DNA from: Caulobacter sp.
Lineage (GTDB): Bacteria > Pseudomonadota > Alphaproteobacteria > Caulobacterales > Caulobacteraceae
NCBI GenBank assembly: GCA_019636175.1
Contig: JAHBYC010000014.1
Location: 1-57,728, forward strand
Reading direction: 5' to 3'
Length of the DNA stretch: 57,728 bases
Shown: positions 1-7,800 of the stretch, piece by piece
Position numbering within the stretch: position 1 is the first letter of the stretch
How the letters are laid out: every line of letters begins with the position of its first letter
Program-made: the position numbers and the translations under genes
Notes under the pieces: generated by a model
What the model was told of the DNA's origin: nothing
Database searches by the model: none
Seen by the model: only the letters and a program-made list of their open reading frames with translations

Positions 1-627
1 GGTCGACAGATAGACCGGGTACTTGCGGGCCAGGCCGTAGGCGAAGCTGGCGCGGGCGAAGTCGCGGATCGAGTCATCGAGGTTGTACATGGCCATGGCC
101 ACGCCGCTGCCGGGGGCGTCGAACACTTCCTTCTCGATCACCTCGCCGTCCTCGCCGACGAACTTGATGGTCAGCTTGCCGGGGCCGGGGAACAGGAAGT
201 CGGTGGCGCGGTACTGGTCGCCGAAGGCGTGACGGCCGACGATGATCGGCTGGGTCCAGCCCGGCACCAGGCGGGGCACGTTCTCGCAGATGATCGGCTC
301 ACGGAAGATCACGCCGCCGAGGATGTTGCGGATGGTGCCGTTGGGGCTGCGCCACATCTTCTTGAGGCCGAATTCCTCAACCCGGGCCTCGTCGGGGGTG
401 ATGGTGGCGCATTTGACGGCGACGCCGTGGCGCTTGGTGGCGTTGGCCGCGTCGATGGTCACCTGGTCGTCGGTGGCGTCGCGGTTTTCGACCGACAGGT
501 CGTAGTAGTCGAGTTCAAGGTCGAGGTAGGGGAAGATCAGTTTGTCTTTGATGAGCTTCCAGATGATGCGGGTCATTTCATCGCCGTCCATATCGACGAC
601 GGGATTGGCGACCTTGATCTTGGCCAT
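1..627 (-). CDS. icd: NADP-dependent isocitrate dehydrogenase, N-terminal part (runs off left edge)
   Basis: TCA-cycle enzyme, cytoplasmic, converting isocitrate to 2-oxoglutarate with NADP. The first 209 codons are present and the frame is open to the window edge. The N-terminus reads [20 protein letters not shown], the conserved opening of the dimeric (eukaryote-like) IDH family. Later segments include the substrate-binding stretch around [20 protein letters not shown] and the following [21 protein letters not shown] block. The start at 627 is the conserved Met. The promoter must lie in the 160 bp up to the divergent TetR gene. Family assignment is very secure; only the C-terminal 45-50 percent is missing. 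Confidence 0.96.
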   Translation of the reverse strand, partial: MAKIKVANPVVDMDGDEMTRIIWKLIKDKLIFPYLDLELDYYDLSVENRDATDDQVTIDAANATKRHGVAVKCATITPDEARVEEFGLKKMWRSPNGTIRNILGGVIFREPIICENVPRLVPGWTQPIIVGRHAFGDQYRATDFLFPGPGKLTIKFVGEDGEVIEKEVFDAPGSGVAMAMYNLDDSIRDFARASFAYGLARKYPVYLST

Positions 628-788
628 GAAGGGAGTCTCCCAGAGGGGTTGGCGCGCTGAGGGCGGGCGGACACAGGCCGCGCCGCTTCGCGCGAGGCGT
701 GAGGGCTATAGCCGCAATTGCGCGGGACGGAAACAGGCCCGGGACCAGAGTCTTCAACCCGGCGGGCGAGGCATAGTAGAACAGGGCC

Positions 789-1382
789 ATGAGTGAGACG
801 ATCGACGCCCGTCGCGCCGCGCCTTCCGATGAGGAGGCCACCCTCGCCGCCGCCCGCCGGGTCTTCACCGAGCGGGGGTTCGAGGCGGCGACCTTCGCGG
901 AACTGGCTGCCGCCGCCGGTCTGGCGCCGTCAGTCCTCGCCGAACGCTATCCCGACAAGCTGGCCCTGTTCACGGCGGTGCTGGTGTCGCTGGAAAAGGC
1001 CCTGGACGACCATTGCCGCGCCGCGTCCTCGGCGGCGTTTGGTCGGCCGATGGACATCTTCATGGCCGGCTGCCGCGCCGCCGCCGAATTCGCCGGGCGA
1101 CGGGATTTCGCCCGTATCGTGATGATCGAGGGACCGGCGGTGCTGGGCGAGGAGGCCTGGCTGAAGATCGACCACGGGCTGGGTCTTCCTACGCTCAGCA
1201 ACGGGCTGCGGTTTCTCAATCCGTCCGTCACCGAAGCGGCGTTGAAGCCGATGTCGCTGATGATCATGGGGGCGATGAACGAGATCATCCTGGCCCTGGC
1301 GCGCGGCGACGAGGGGGTGGAGATCGAGTCCAGCCTGGCGGTTCTGGAAGGCTTGTTGCGGACCTGGGCCGAGCCGCGCTGA
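789..1382 (+). CDS. TetR/AcrR family transcriptional regulator
   Basis: 197-residue protein with a TetR-type helix-turn-helix at about residues 15-60: an AARRVFTERGFEAATFAELA segment, then AAAGLAPSVLAERYPDKLAL, where the usual YYHF recognition motif is degenerate. The C-terminal two thirds is the variable ligand-binding and dimerisation domain, and the ligand cannot be read from the sequence. It is divergent from icd and convergent with the Crp/Fnr gene. Its target could be its own promoter region, but I see no clear operator. Confidence 0.85.
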   Translation: MSETIDARRAAPSDEEATLAAARRVFTERGFEAATFAELAAAAGLAPSVLAERYPDKLALFTAVLVSLEKALDDHCRAASSAAFGRPMDIFMAGCRAAAEFAGRRDFARIVMIEGPAVLGEEAWLKIDHGLGLPTLSNGLRFLNPSVTEAALKPMSLMIMGAMNEIILALARGDEGVEIESSLAVLEGLLRTWAEPR

Positions 1383-1415
1383 GCGCTACGCCCGCCGCGT
1401 CAGGTCAGCGCCTCG

Positions 1416-2135
1416 TCAGCGTCTGGCGAAGCTGCCGGGAAGCAGGCGCTCGTAGACTCCGCGGACGGCGCCGTAGCACTCGCAGGCCGCCGCCTCGAGG
1501 CCGGCCCGGTCGAGGATGTCGACGACGCCGCGACGATAACGGATCAGCCCGCGCTGCTGCAGGATGCCCGCAACGGCGGTGACGGTGGTGCGCTGCACGC
1601 CCAGCATGTCGGCGAGAAACTCCTGCGTCAGGGTGACAGTGTCGGCGTCGATCCTGTCACGGCAGGACAGTAGCCAGCGGCAGAAGCGCGCCTCCACCGA
1701 ATGCAGGGCATTGCAGGCCACCGACTGGATGACATGGCCGAACATGGCCTCGCCATAGCGCTCCGCCAGATCGGCCAACGGGGCGCTCTGCTTGCCGAGG
1801 CGGGCAAACTGGGTGGCGGGCATGCGGGCGGCGTCGCCGGAAATCTGCACCACCAGGCGCGACAGCGACTCCCGCGGCGCGCGCGACCCCATCAGGCCCA
1901 CGGCCCCTTCACGACCGATGGTCATGGACTCAATGGCGGCGCCGCTGTCCAGCAACGTCATCATCGAGACCACGCAGTCATGCGGGAAATAGACCGTGTC
2001 GATCAGATCGCCCGGCTCATACAGCAGCCGACCCTTTTCCAGGTAGACCGGAACAAGGTGGGGCGTCAGCCTTTCGAGGTCGTCCGGAGACAGTCCGGTC
2101 AGCAAACGGTTTTCCAAGCGCAACAGGCTCTTCAT
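1416..2135 (-). CDS. Crp/Fnr family transcriptional regulator
   Basis: 239-residue protein. Residues about 20-135 form a cyclic-nucleotide-binding-like beta-roll (LLYEPGDLIDTVYFPHDCVV, later TIGREGAVG). Residues about 168-207 form the winged HTH (LTQEFLADMLGVQRTTVTAV, then GILQQRGLIRYRRGVVDI). It lacks an N-terminal cysteine cluster, so it is not an FNR-type Fe-S oxygen sensor. This divergent Crp/Fnr subgroup is abundant in Caulobacterales and is often linked to stress responses. The effector is unknown. Confidence 0.9.
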   Translation of the reverse strand: MKSLLRLENRLLTGLSPDDLERLTPHLVPVYLEKGRLLYEPGDLIDTVYFPHDCVVSMMTLLDSGAAIESMTIGREGAVGLMGSRAPRESLSRLVVQISGDAARMPATQFARLGKQSAPLADLAERYGEAMFGHVIQSVACNALHSVEARFCRWLLSCRDRIDADTVTLTQEFLADMLGVQRTTVTAVAGILQQRGLIRYRRGVVDILDRAGLEAAACECYGAVRGVYERLLPGSFARR

Positions 2136-2259
2136 GGCGAATCAAAACGCCGGTCAGCCGGCCGGGTTGCAAACTAACGGGAAGAACAGCCGCCCACTGT
2201 CAGATGGGCGACATAGTCTCTCCCGGGTATCGACGTTATTTCGAGAGGATGAAAAGCTT

Positions 2260-2300
2260 GCTCCCGGGCAGGCTCTTTTTGACTGTTCCTGCCCGGGAGC
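2260..2300 (-). terminator. 13-bp perfect inverted repeat, candidate terminator of the PNPOx-like gene
   Basis: Left arm 2260-2272 (GCTCCCGGGCAGG) and right arm 2288-2300 are perfect reverse complements around a 15-base loop containing a run of five T. It lies 85 bp downstream of the minus-strand PNPOx-like gene. On that strand the stem is followed by AAGCTTTTC, a weak U-rich tail. It is also upstream of the Crp/Fnr gene and could act in its leader instead. Confidence 0.5.
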
Positions 2301-2385
2301 GCCGTCCCGGTGATCTGGGGCAATTCTGTGTCAGACTGTTCGTGTCCGCGCAGGTTAAGTTGCGGAATTCTTGAGTGATAACGGA

Positions 2386-2892
2386 TCAGTTCAGGGAAAC
2401 GTCGGACCGACCGCCAAGATCGGGCATGTGACCCGTCGCGTTGGCCTTGGCCACTTCCCAGAGATAGCGAACCGGGCCGGCCTCGCTGATCCACACCCGG
2501 GCCTCGTGGCATTGCAGCCGCAGCAGACGCAGGTCCGGATCGTCCTTGCCGGCGGGATACCAGGCGGCGACCATCGGGTTCCAGAACCGCGCGATCGTCT
2601 CACGGTCCATCTCGACGGTCATGTCGCCGGCGATGCAGGCCTGCAGTTCGCGGTCCTTGGTCTGGAGGACGAACATCGCCTGACGGGCGCCGTGGCTGGC
2701 GTCACGGGCCAGGTCGGTTTCGGCGCGGGTATAGAACCAGATGTCGCCGCTGTCGGGATCGGCGAAGGCGGTCATCGGCTGGAAATGCTGCGGCTGGCCA
2801 TCGACGATGGCCAGCATGCCAAGGCCGGACTTGCCGATTTCCGCCCATAGGCGCTTGGCGACGTCCTTGTCGTTGTGAATGTCGGTGCTCAT
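2386..2892 (-). CDS. Pyridoxamine 5'-phosphate oxidase-like (general stress protein 26) family protein
   Basis: 168-residue split-barrel FMN-binding protein. Visible features are an N-terminal helix (DVAKRLWAEIGKSGLGMLAI), the barrel strands QPMTAFADPDSGDIWFYTRA, and the ETIARFWNPMVAAWYPAGKD segment typical of the stress-protein-26 subfamily, where the barrel is followed by a PDLRLLRL strand. Members of this family bind flavin or related cofactors, and their physiological substrates are mostly unknown. An AGGAG sits 6 bases before the ATG, inside a hairpin that is described separately. Confidence 0.85.
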   Translation of the reverse strand: MSTDIHNDKDVAKRLWAEIGKSGLGMLAIVDGQPQHFQPMTAFADPDSGDIWFYTRAETDLARDASHGARQAMFVLQTKDRELQACIAGDMTVEMDRETIARFWNPMVAAWYPAGKDDPDLRLLRLQCHEARVWISEAGPVRYLWEVAKANATGHMPDLGGRSDVSLN

Positions 2893-2898
2893 CAGGGG

Positions 2899-2925
2899 CT
2901 CCTGCTTCTAGGGGTGAAGCAGGAG
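2899..2925 (-). promoter_or_regulatory. 10-bp hairpin enclosing the ribosome-binding site of the PNPOx-like gene
   Basis: Plus-strand arms CTCCTGCTTC (2899-2908) and GAAGCAGGAG (2916-2925) are perfectly complementary with a 7-base loop. On the transcribed minus strand one arm contains the AGGAG (2903-2899) that is correctly spaced from the ATG at 2892. The stem would hide the ribosome-binding site. It could equally serve as a terminator for the CsgG-like gene ending at 2960, though there is no U-tract. Confidence 0.45.
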
Positions 2926-2959
2926 AACCCCTCGGGGAGGCGTGATGTTCCGGTCCGGG

Positions 2960-3910
2960 CTAGCGGGGCGTGGCGAAGGCCGAGCTGATCCAGCCGCGAT
3001 TGCCGTTCTCGTCGTCGACTTCCATCCAGACCCCGTTGCGGGCGCCGGTCGGATAGACCAGCACGCCCTGGCCGAGCGTCAGGACCGCCTTGGCCTGAGG
3101 CGAGGGGCTTTGGCGCATGACGACCGCCTTGGTGGTCACCTGGGCGACCGGACCGGCGTTGGCCTTGGCCTCGGTCGTGCCCGCGACGCCCCCGGCCTGG
3201 ATGTAGTTCACCAGATCGACAAAGGCGTTGAAGTAGGCGGCGCTGATGATCTTGCCGATGTCGGTGTCGCTGTAGCCGCCGCCGACCGCCCCGATGAGGC
3301 CGCCCAGACCGCCGGCCCCGCCGCCGGCGGCAAAGCTGATGTCGCGCTTCTGGGCCGTGCCTTCGGCGACATAGACCTGTTCGGTGGTGCGGCTGTCGAC
3401 CAGGGTGATCAGGGCCTGGGCTTCCATGTTGCGGGTGCGCAGCCCCCCGACCAGACCGCCGGCGCGGCCGCCGATCAACCCGCCGACCACGCCGGCCACG
3501 GCCCCGCCGCCGGTGTTGTCATCGGCGTTGGCGAGATCGGGGATGATGAAGTAGTCGGCGGCCTTGACCTGACCGCGACCGATCTGGCTGTCGCGGCGCA
3601 GTTCACCGCTGTCGCCGAGCGAGCGTTCGCTTCTGCGCATCTCCAGGCCCGCGCCCCGGTCGACCACCCGCAGGCAGTTGGAGCGCGAGGCGAACAGCTT
3701 CAGCAGCTTTTCGGGGCTGGAGAGGCCGTAGGAACGCCACCACTGGGTCTCCGGCTCCTGGATCGCCACGGTGGCGATCGGCTGGGCGCAATGGGGAAGC
3801 TCTGGCGTCGCCGCCTTGGGCGCCGGCTTGGCGCCATACTGGGCGTAGGCCGGGGCCGACAGGGCCGCGGTCATGCCGAGGGCGACCAGGGTGGTGACGA
3901 GTTTGCGCAT
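2960..3910 (-). CDS. CsgG/HfaB-like secreted protein with C-terminal SH3-type domain
   Basis: 316 residues with a cleavable signal peptide (residues 1-23, ending APAYA). The central part resembles the CsgG/HfaB family of outer-membrane assembly lipoproteins: ADYFIIPDLANA, glycine-rich hairpins, and QALITLVDSRTTEQVYVAEG followed by IGKIISAAYFNAFVDLVNYI. Residues about 245-316 look like a bacterial SH3 domain (VVMRQSPSPQAKAVLTLGQG, ending GNRGWISSAFA). There is no lipobox cysteine at the cleavage site, unlike canonical CsgG. HfaB itself helps secrete the Caulobacter holdfast anchor, but I see no hfa genes nearby, so the function is only inferred as envelope-related. Confidence 0.7.
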   Translation of the reverse strand: MRKLVTTLVALGMTAALSAPAYAQYGAKPAPKAATPELPHCAQPIATVAIQEPETQWWRSYGLSSPEKLLKLFASRSNCLRVVDRGAGLEMRRSERSLGDSGELRRDSQIGRGQVKAADYFIIPDLANADDNTGGGAVAGVVGGLIGGRAGGLVGGLRTRNMEAQALITLVDSRTTEQVYVAEGTAQKRDISFAAGGGAGGLGGLIGAVGGGYSDTDIGKIISAAYFNAFVDLVNYIQAGGVAGTTEAKANAGPVAQVTTKAVVMRQSPSPQAKAVLTLGQGVLVYPTGARNGVWMEVDDENGNRGWISSAFATPR

Positions 3911-4080
3911 GACGACCTCCCGATGTGTTCCCCGGGACGGTAGCGACTGGCGTAACGCGGATCAATCAGCGGCGAGGCGGCGGGCGTGAAGATTTCGCGA
4001 TGGGAGAGGGGGTGGGGGCGGTTATTCGGCCAGACGCAACCTCGGCCGTCAGCTTTCCGTCCCCCATTCACCACCGAACC

Positions 4081-4119
4081 CAACCGTCACCACCGGAACA
4101 GGTCCGGTGGTGACGGTTG
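4081..4119. terminator. 17-bp perfect inverted repeat downstream of acyl-CoA dehydrogenase
   Basis: Left arm 4081-4097 (CAACCGTCACCACCGGA) and right arm 4103-4119 are perfect reverse complements around the loop ACAGG. It lies between the minus-strand acyl-CoA dehydrogenase stop (4177) and the start of the CsgG-like gene (3910), which suits a terminator for the former. No T-run follows on either strand. Confidence 0.55.
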
Positions 4120-4176
4120 TGGGGGCGGTGGCGCGATTGAGCGCCCGGAACAATTCCGGGGAACTGTAGCGCGTCC

Positions 4177-5304
4177 CTAGAAGCCCGAGACCCGGGCGTA
4201 GCGGTCCTTGTGGTAGCTGGCGCCGCCGAACAGTTGCTCGGCCACCCGGGCGCGCTTCATGTAGAAGCCGGCGTCGTGGGCGTCGGTCATGCCGATGCCG
4301 CCGTGCATCTGCACCATCTCGTTGGTCACCAGATGCACCAGTTCGCTGGCCTTGTACTTGGCCAGGGAGGCGGCGGCGCGGTGGTCGTCGCCGCCGGCGT
4401 CGAGCCCTTCCAGGGCCGCCTCGATGGCCGAGCGGCTCATCTCCAGGTCGGTGAACATTTTGGCCGCGCGATGCTGCAGCGATTGGAATGTGCCGATGAC
4501 CTGGCCGAACTGGGTGCGGGTCTTGAGGTAGTCGAGAGTGATCTCGAAGGCCTGCATCGACTGGCCCAGCATCTCGGCCGCCAGGCCGATCCGGGCGCGG
4601 TCGAGCACCGACTCCAGCACCGGCCAGCCCTTGCCGGCTTCGCCCAGCAGCTCGCCGGGCGTGGCCTCCAGGGTGATCCGCGCCGCGCCCCGGCTGTCGG
4701 CCAGGCCCAGATGGTCGGCCTTGAGGCCGGCCGCGCCTTTCTCGACCAGGAACAGGCTGATGCCGTCGGTGTCGCCGGGCTTTCCCCCGGTCCGGGCGGC
4801 GACGATCAGCAGGTCGGCGACATCACCGTCGATGACGAAGGTCTTGGAGCCGGTCAGGCCGTAGCCTTCACCGCTCTTGACGGCCGCCAGCGCGGTCTTC
4901 TCGGGAGCATGGTGCGGGCCCTCGTCGACGGCCAGGGCGGTGACGATCCCGCCGGCGGCGATCTTCGGCAGCCACTGCGACTTCTGGGCGTCGGATCCGC
5001 CGAGCATCAGGGCGCTGGCGCCGATCAGGGCGGTGGAGAGCAGCGGGCTGGCGGTCAGGGTCCGGCCGGTTTCCTCCAGGATCAGCCCGAGGCTGAGATA
5101 GCCGAAGGCCGAGCCGTCGTAGTCTTCCGGCACGATCACCCCGGCCCAGCCCATCTGTCCCATCTCCGCCCAGGCGGCCGGATCGAAAGGCAGGTTCTTG
5201 CCGCTGTCGCGCAGGGCCCGCAGCTTGCCGACCGGGGAGGTTTCCTGCGTCCAGCCCTTGGCGGCGTCGCGGAGCATGGTCTGTTCTTCGTTCAGGACGG
5301 CCAT
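4177..5304 (-). CDS. Acyl-CoA dehydrogenase family protein (375 aa)
   Basis: FAD-dependent acyl-CoA dehydrogenase, alpha,beta-desaturating a CoA thioester. Visible blocks are EMGQMGWAGVIVPEDYDGSA (N-terminal helical domain), the middle beta-domain with LTGSKTFVIDGDVADLLIVA, and a C-terminal domain with TRTQFGQVIGTFQSLQHRAA and QMHGGIGMTDAHDAGFYMKR. At the C-terminus, where medium-chain enzymes have the catalytic Glu in an EGT motif, this protein reads LFGGAS. That suggests a non-canonical or accessory subunit like those of heteromeric steroid or bile-acid side-chain dehydrogenases. A second homologue lies at 6390-7598 on the same strand. Confidence 0.93.
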   Translation of the reverse strand: MAVLNEEQTMLRDAAKGWTQETSPVGKLRALRDSGKNLPFDPAAWAEMGQMGWAGVIVPEDYDGSAFGYLSLGLILEETGRTLTASPLLSTALIGASALMLGGSDAQKSQWLPKIAAGGIVTALAVDEGPHHAPEKTALAAVKSGEGYGLTGSKTFVIDGDVADLLIVAARTGGKPGDTDGISLFLVEKGAAGLKADHLGLADSRGAARITLEATPGELLGEAGKGWPVLESVLDRARIGLAAEMLGQSMQAFEITLDYLKTRTQFGQVIGTFQSLQHRAAKMFTDLEMSRSAIEAALEGLDAGGDDHRAAASLAKYKASELVHLVTNEMVQMHGGIGMTDAHDAGFYMKRARVAEQLFGGASYHKDRYARVSGF

Positions 5305-5418
5305 ATCGGTGTTTCCTACAGCTTGAAGACGGGTTTGCGGGCGTCGACATGCGCCCTTGGCGGGGCGCGGTTCAGCCTGATGAAGGAGGGGCGGGGGTCA
5401 GACCCAGAGACCTCCGCC

Positions 5419-5520
5419 TTCCCGGCGACGGCCGGGATCCAGCTTGTCTCGCCGTATGTTCGGGCGTGATTTCCGGGTTCGGCGGCAGACTCTGGGCCCC
5501 GGCGTTCGCCGGGGAGGCGG
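5419..5520. repeat. Facing pair of CCGGCGAAGGCCGGG-type palindromes
   Basis: TTCCCGGCGACGGCCGGGAT begins at 5419, and GGGCCCCGGCGTTCGCCGGG begins at about 5494, followed by GAGGCGG to 5520. The second unit is an inverted copy of the first, so each is a small hairpin and the pair could also fold together. The same arrangement recurs at 8486-8590. It is intergenic, between the acyl-CoA dehydrogenase and the isomerase gene. Confidence 0.7.
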
Positions 5521-5563
5521 GATTGGGGCCGAATGTCGGCAAGACCGGTCGAAGCCCGCGCGC

Positions 5564-6172
5564 TCACGCCGTCATCTCGCGATGCCGAACCGCCCACTCA
5601 AGGGCCTGTTCGAGGCGGTCGTTGCCCCAGAAGAGCTCGCCGTCGGCGGTGATGAAGCTGGGGGAGCCGAAGACGCCGCGGGCGCCGGCCTGGTCGCCCA
5701 GGTCCTTGAGCCGGGCCTTGACCGGCTCGGACTGCGCCGCCTCGAGCACCGCGTCAGGCGCGGCCCCGACCTCGGCCAGCAGGGGCCTCAGAACCTCCGG
5801 ATCGCCGATGTCGGCGTCGGCGACGAAGTTGGCCTGGTAGACCGCCTTGCTGAAGGCCGGGGTCCAGCCGTCTTCCAGCCCGATAACGGCGCAGCGGGCG
5901 GCCAGAAGGGTGCGGCGGGGAAACTGGCTGGGGTGGGTCAGCGGCAGGCCCTCGGCCTCGCAGACCCGCTCCATGTCGCGCCACATGTACCTGCCCTTGA
6001 CCGGGACCACATTGAACGGGCTGTCGGTCATGCCCTGATGCCGGTGCAGCAGGGGGCCCAGCGGAAACGGCCGCCAGGCCACCGCCACCCCGGCCGCGGC
6101 CGCCAGCCCCTCGATCCGCATCGCGGCCGGGTAGCTGTAGGTCGAGGCGAATTCGTACCAGAATTCAAGCAT
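5564..6172 (-). CDS. 2-hydroxychromene-2-carboxylate isomerase, DsbA/GST-kappa-like
   Basis: 202-residue protein of the glutathione-dependent HCCA isomerase family (thioredoxin fold with helical insertion). The N-terminus FWYEFASTYSYPAAMRIEGL carries the family's (D/E)xxSPYSY-like active-site loop with the catalytic serine. WRPFPLGPLL, GRYMWRDMERVCEAEGLPL and the C-terminal GVFGSPSFITADGELFWGND are typical. The family isomerises a naphthalene-pathway intermediate, but many members act on unknown substrates. Its placement between two acyl-CoA dehydrogenases suggests catabolism of an aromatic or steroid-like compound, which is inference. Confidence 0.9.
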   Translation of the reverse strand: MLEFWYEFASTYSYPAAMRIEGLAAAAGVAVAWRPFPLGPLLHRHQGMTDSPFNVVPVKGRYMWRDMERVCEAEGLPLTHPSQFPRRTLLAARCAVIGLEDGWTPAFSKAVYQANFVADADIGDPEVLRPLLAEVGAAPDAVLEAAQSEPVKARLKDLGDQAGARGVFGSPSFITADGELFWGNDRLEQALEWAVRHREMTA

Positions 6173-6199
6173 GGGTCGCGCTCCGCGCGGGCCATGCGT

Positions 6200-6387
6200 T
6201 TCCTCCCCCTCTGGGGGAGGGGGACCCCGCGCGGATATGCGCGGGGTGGAGGGGGCAGCGCCGGCCCAGGCCGATGCTCCTCGTTCTGGCGCGTTCAGCG
6301 CAGGCGTTCATATTCACGATCATCGACCGGTTCTGCCCTCATCCGAGCCCTTCGGGCCCACCTTCTCCCGGCGAGCGGGAGAAGGAC
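6200..6387. repeat. Intergenic palindromic repeats, two families
   Basis: At 6200-6256, CCTCCCCCTCTGGGGGAGGG is followed by CCCCGCGCGG...GCGCGGGG, a double hairpin. At 6336-6387 is a copy of the CTCATCCG(A)...CCACCTTCTCCC...GGGAGAAGG unit also found at 7746, 9560, 10531 and 10656. No gene is visible in this gap. Confidence 0.7.
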
Positions 6388-6389
6388 GG

Positions 6390-7598
6390 TCACTGGTGAT
6401 CCAGCAGTCCGAGGACCCGCTTGGCGATGACGTTCAGGTTCACCTCGCTGGTGCCGCCCTCGATGGAATTGGCCTTGGCCCGCAGCATGGAACGGATGGT
6501 CCCCAGTTCGGCGGGGGAGAAGCCCTCGCCCTCCCAGCCCAGGCCCTGCAGGCCCATGGCCTCGACCAGCAGCTCGGTGCGCTCCTGGTTGAGCTTGGCG
6601 GCGGCGTATTTGATGATCGAGGTCGCGGCGCTGGGCCCCGCGCCCTGTTTGCTCTCGGCCTCGGCGCGGCGGATGGTCAGGCCGAAGCAGGCCTGCTCCA
6701 TCTTGTAGGCGGCGATCCGCCCGCGCAGGTCGGCGTCCTCGATCCGCCCGGCCTCATCGACCCCGACGTATTTCTTCGCCGCATCGGCCACGTCCAGACC
6801 ACCGGCCCCGCCGAACCCGCCGGCCGAGATGTTCTGCCGCTCATACTGCAACAGGCGCTTGGCGATCTCCCACCCGCCGTTCAGCCGCCCGACCAGCTGG
6901 TCCTTGGGCACCTTCACATCGGTGAAGAAGGTCTCGCAGAAGGGCGACGATCCGCTGATCAGCTTGATCGGCCGGGTCTCGACGCCCGGGGTGGTCATGT
7001 CGAACAGCACAAAGGAAATCCCCTCGTGCTTCTTGGTCGTATCGGTCCGCACCAGGCAGAAGATCCAGTCGGCGTGGTTGGCGTAGCTGGTCCACACCTT
7101 CTGGCCATTGATCAGAAAGTGGTCGCCCTTGTCCTCGCAGCGGGTCTGCAGCCCGGCCAGGTCGGACCCCGCGCCCGGCTCGCTGTAGCCCTGGCACCAG
7201 CGGATCTTGCCCTTGACGATGTCGGGCAGGAACTTCTGCTTCTGTTCCTCGGTGGCGTATTCCAGCAGCACCGGCCCCAGCATCCAGATACCGAAGCTGG
7301 ACAGCGCCGGCCGCGCCTTGATGCGCCGCAGCTCGCTCTCGAGGATCTTGTTCTGCTCCTTGGACAGACCGCCGCCGCCATAGGCCTTGGGCCACATCGG
7401 CGCGGTCCAGCCCTTCTCCGCCATCCGGTCCATCCACAGCTGGATGTCGGGATTGGAATAGCTGGCGTTGCGCCCGCCCCAGGGGGTGTCGTCCTCGGAG
7501 GTCATCGGCGCGTGCAGCGACGGCGGATAGTTGGCCTCCAGCCAGGCCCGGGTTTCCGCGCGGAAGGTATCGAGGTCGGTGGCGCCGAAGTCGGCCAT
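6390..7598 (-). CDS. Acyl-CoA dehydrogenase family protein (402 aa)
   Basis: FAD-dependent acyl-CoA dehydrogenase of the FadE17/FadE29-like branch. It has an N-terminal DTFRAETRAWLEANYPPSL, the mid-domain SEPGAGSDLAGLQTRCEDKG and GDHFLINGQKVWTSYANHAD (the FAD/substrate-lining WTS motif), and a C-terminal NSIEGGTSEVNLNVIAKRVL. The position equivalent to the medium-chain catalytic Glu is Gly, as in other members of this branch that place the base elsewhere. It lies upstream of the isomerase and the 375-residue paralogue on the same strand, and together they may form a catabolic set with a heteromeric dehydrogenase. Confidence 0.94.
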   Translation of the reverse strand: MADFGATDLDTFRAETRAWLEANYPPSLHAPMTSEDDTPWGGRNASYSNPDIQLWMDRMAEKGWTAPMWPKAYGGGGLSKEQNKILESELRRIKARPALSSFGIWMLGPVLLEYATEEQKQKFLPDIVKGKIRWCQGYSEPGAGSDLAGLQTRCEDKGDHFLINGQKVWTSYANHADWIFCLVRTDTTKKHEGISFVLFDMTTPGVETRPIKLISGSSPFCETFFTDVKVPKDQLVGRLNGGWEIAKRLLQYERQNISAGGFGGAGGLDVADAAKKYVGVDEAGRIEDADLRGRIAAYKMEQACFGLTIRRAEAESKQGAGPSAATSIIKYAAAKLNQERTELLVEAMGLQGLGWEGEGFSPAELGTIRSMLRAKANSIEGGTSEVNLNVIAKRVLGLLDHQ

Positions 7599-7745
7599 GG
7601 CGTGGGTCTCCCGCGATGTGATGGCGTCCGGCGTTTGGCGGCCGGTTCGGGAAGGGAGATTAGCGGGGGAGGCGGGGAGGGGGAAGGGGATTCAAACGGA
7701 TGTTTGGGACAAGGGATTGCTGAAGGCCCGTGCACCGCTGGCGCG

Positions 7746-7795
7746 ACCCCTCATCCGACCTGCTTCGCAGGCCACCTTCTCCCTCAAGGGGAGTA
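7746..7795. repeat. CTCATCCG-type extragenic palindromic repeat
   Basis: CCCCTCATCCGACCTGCTTC, then GCAGGCCACCTTCTCCCTCA, then AGGGGAG. Two small palindromes (CCTGC-TTC-GCAGG, and CTCCC..GGGGAG) in the same order as the copies at 6336 and 10656. It is intergenic, just downstream of the gene ending at 7801. Confidence 0.75.
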
Positions 7796-7800
7796 GGGCC

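Noticed and set aside
4177-5304. Plus-strand frames across the acyl-CoA dehydrogenase (4210-5469)
   Set aside because: Antisense, Gly/Ala/Gln-rich, no motifs; the minus strand has a complete acyl-CoA dehydrogenase.
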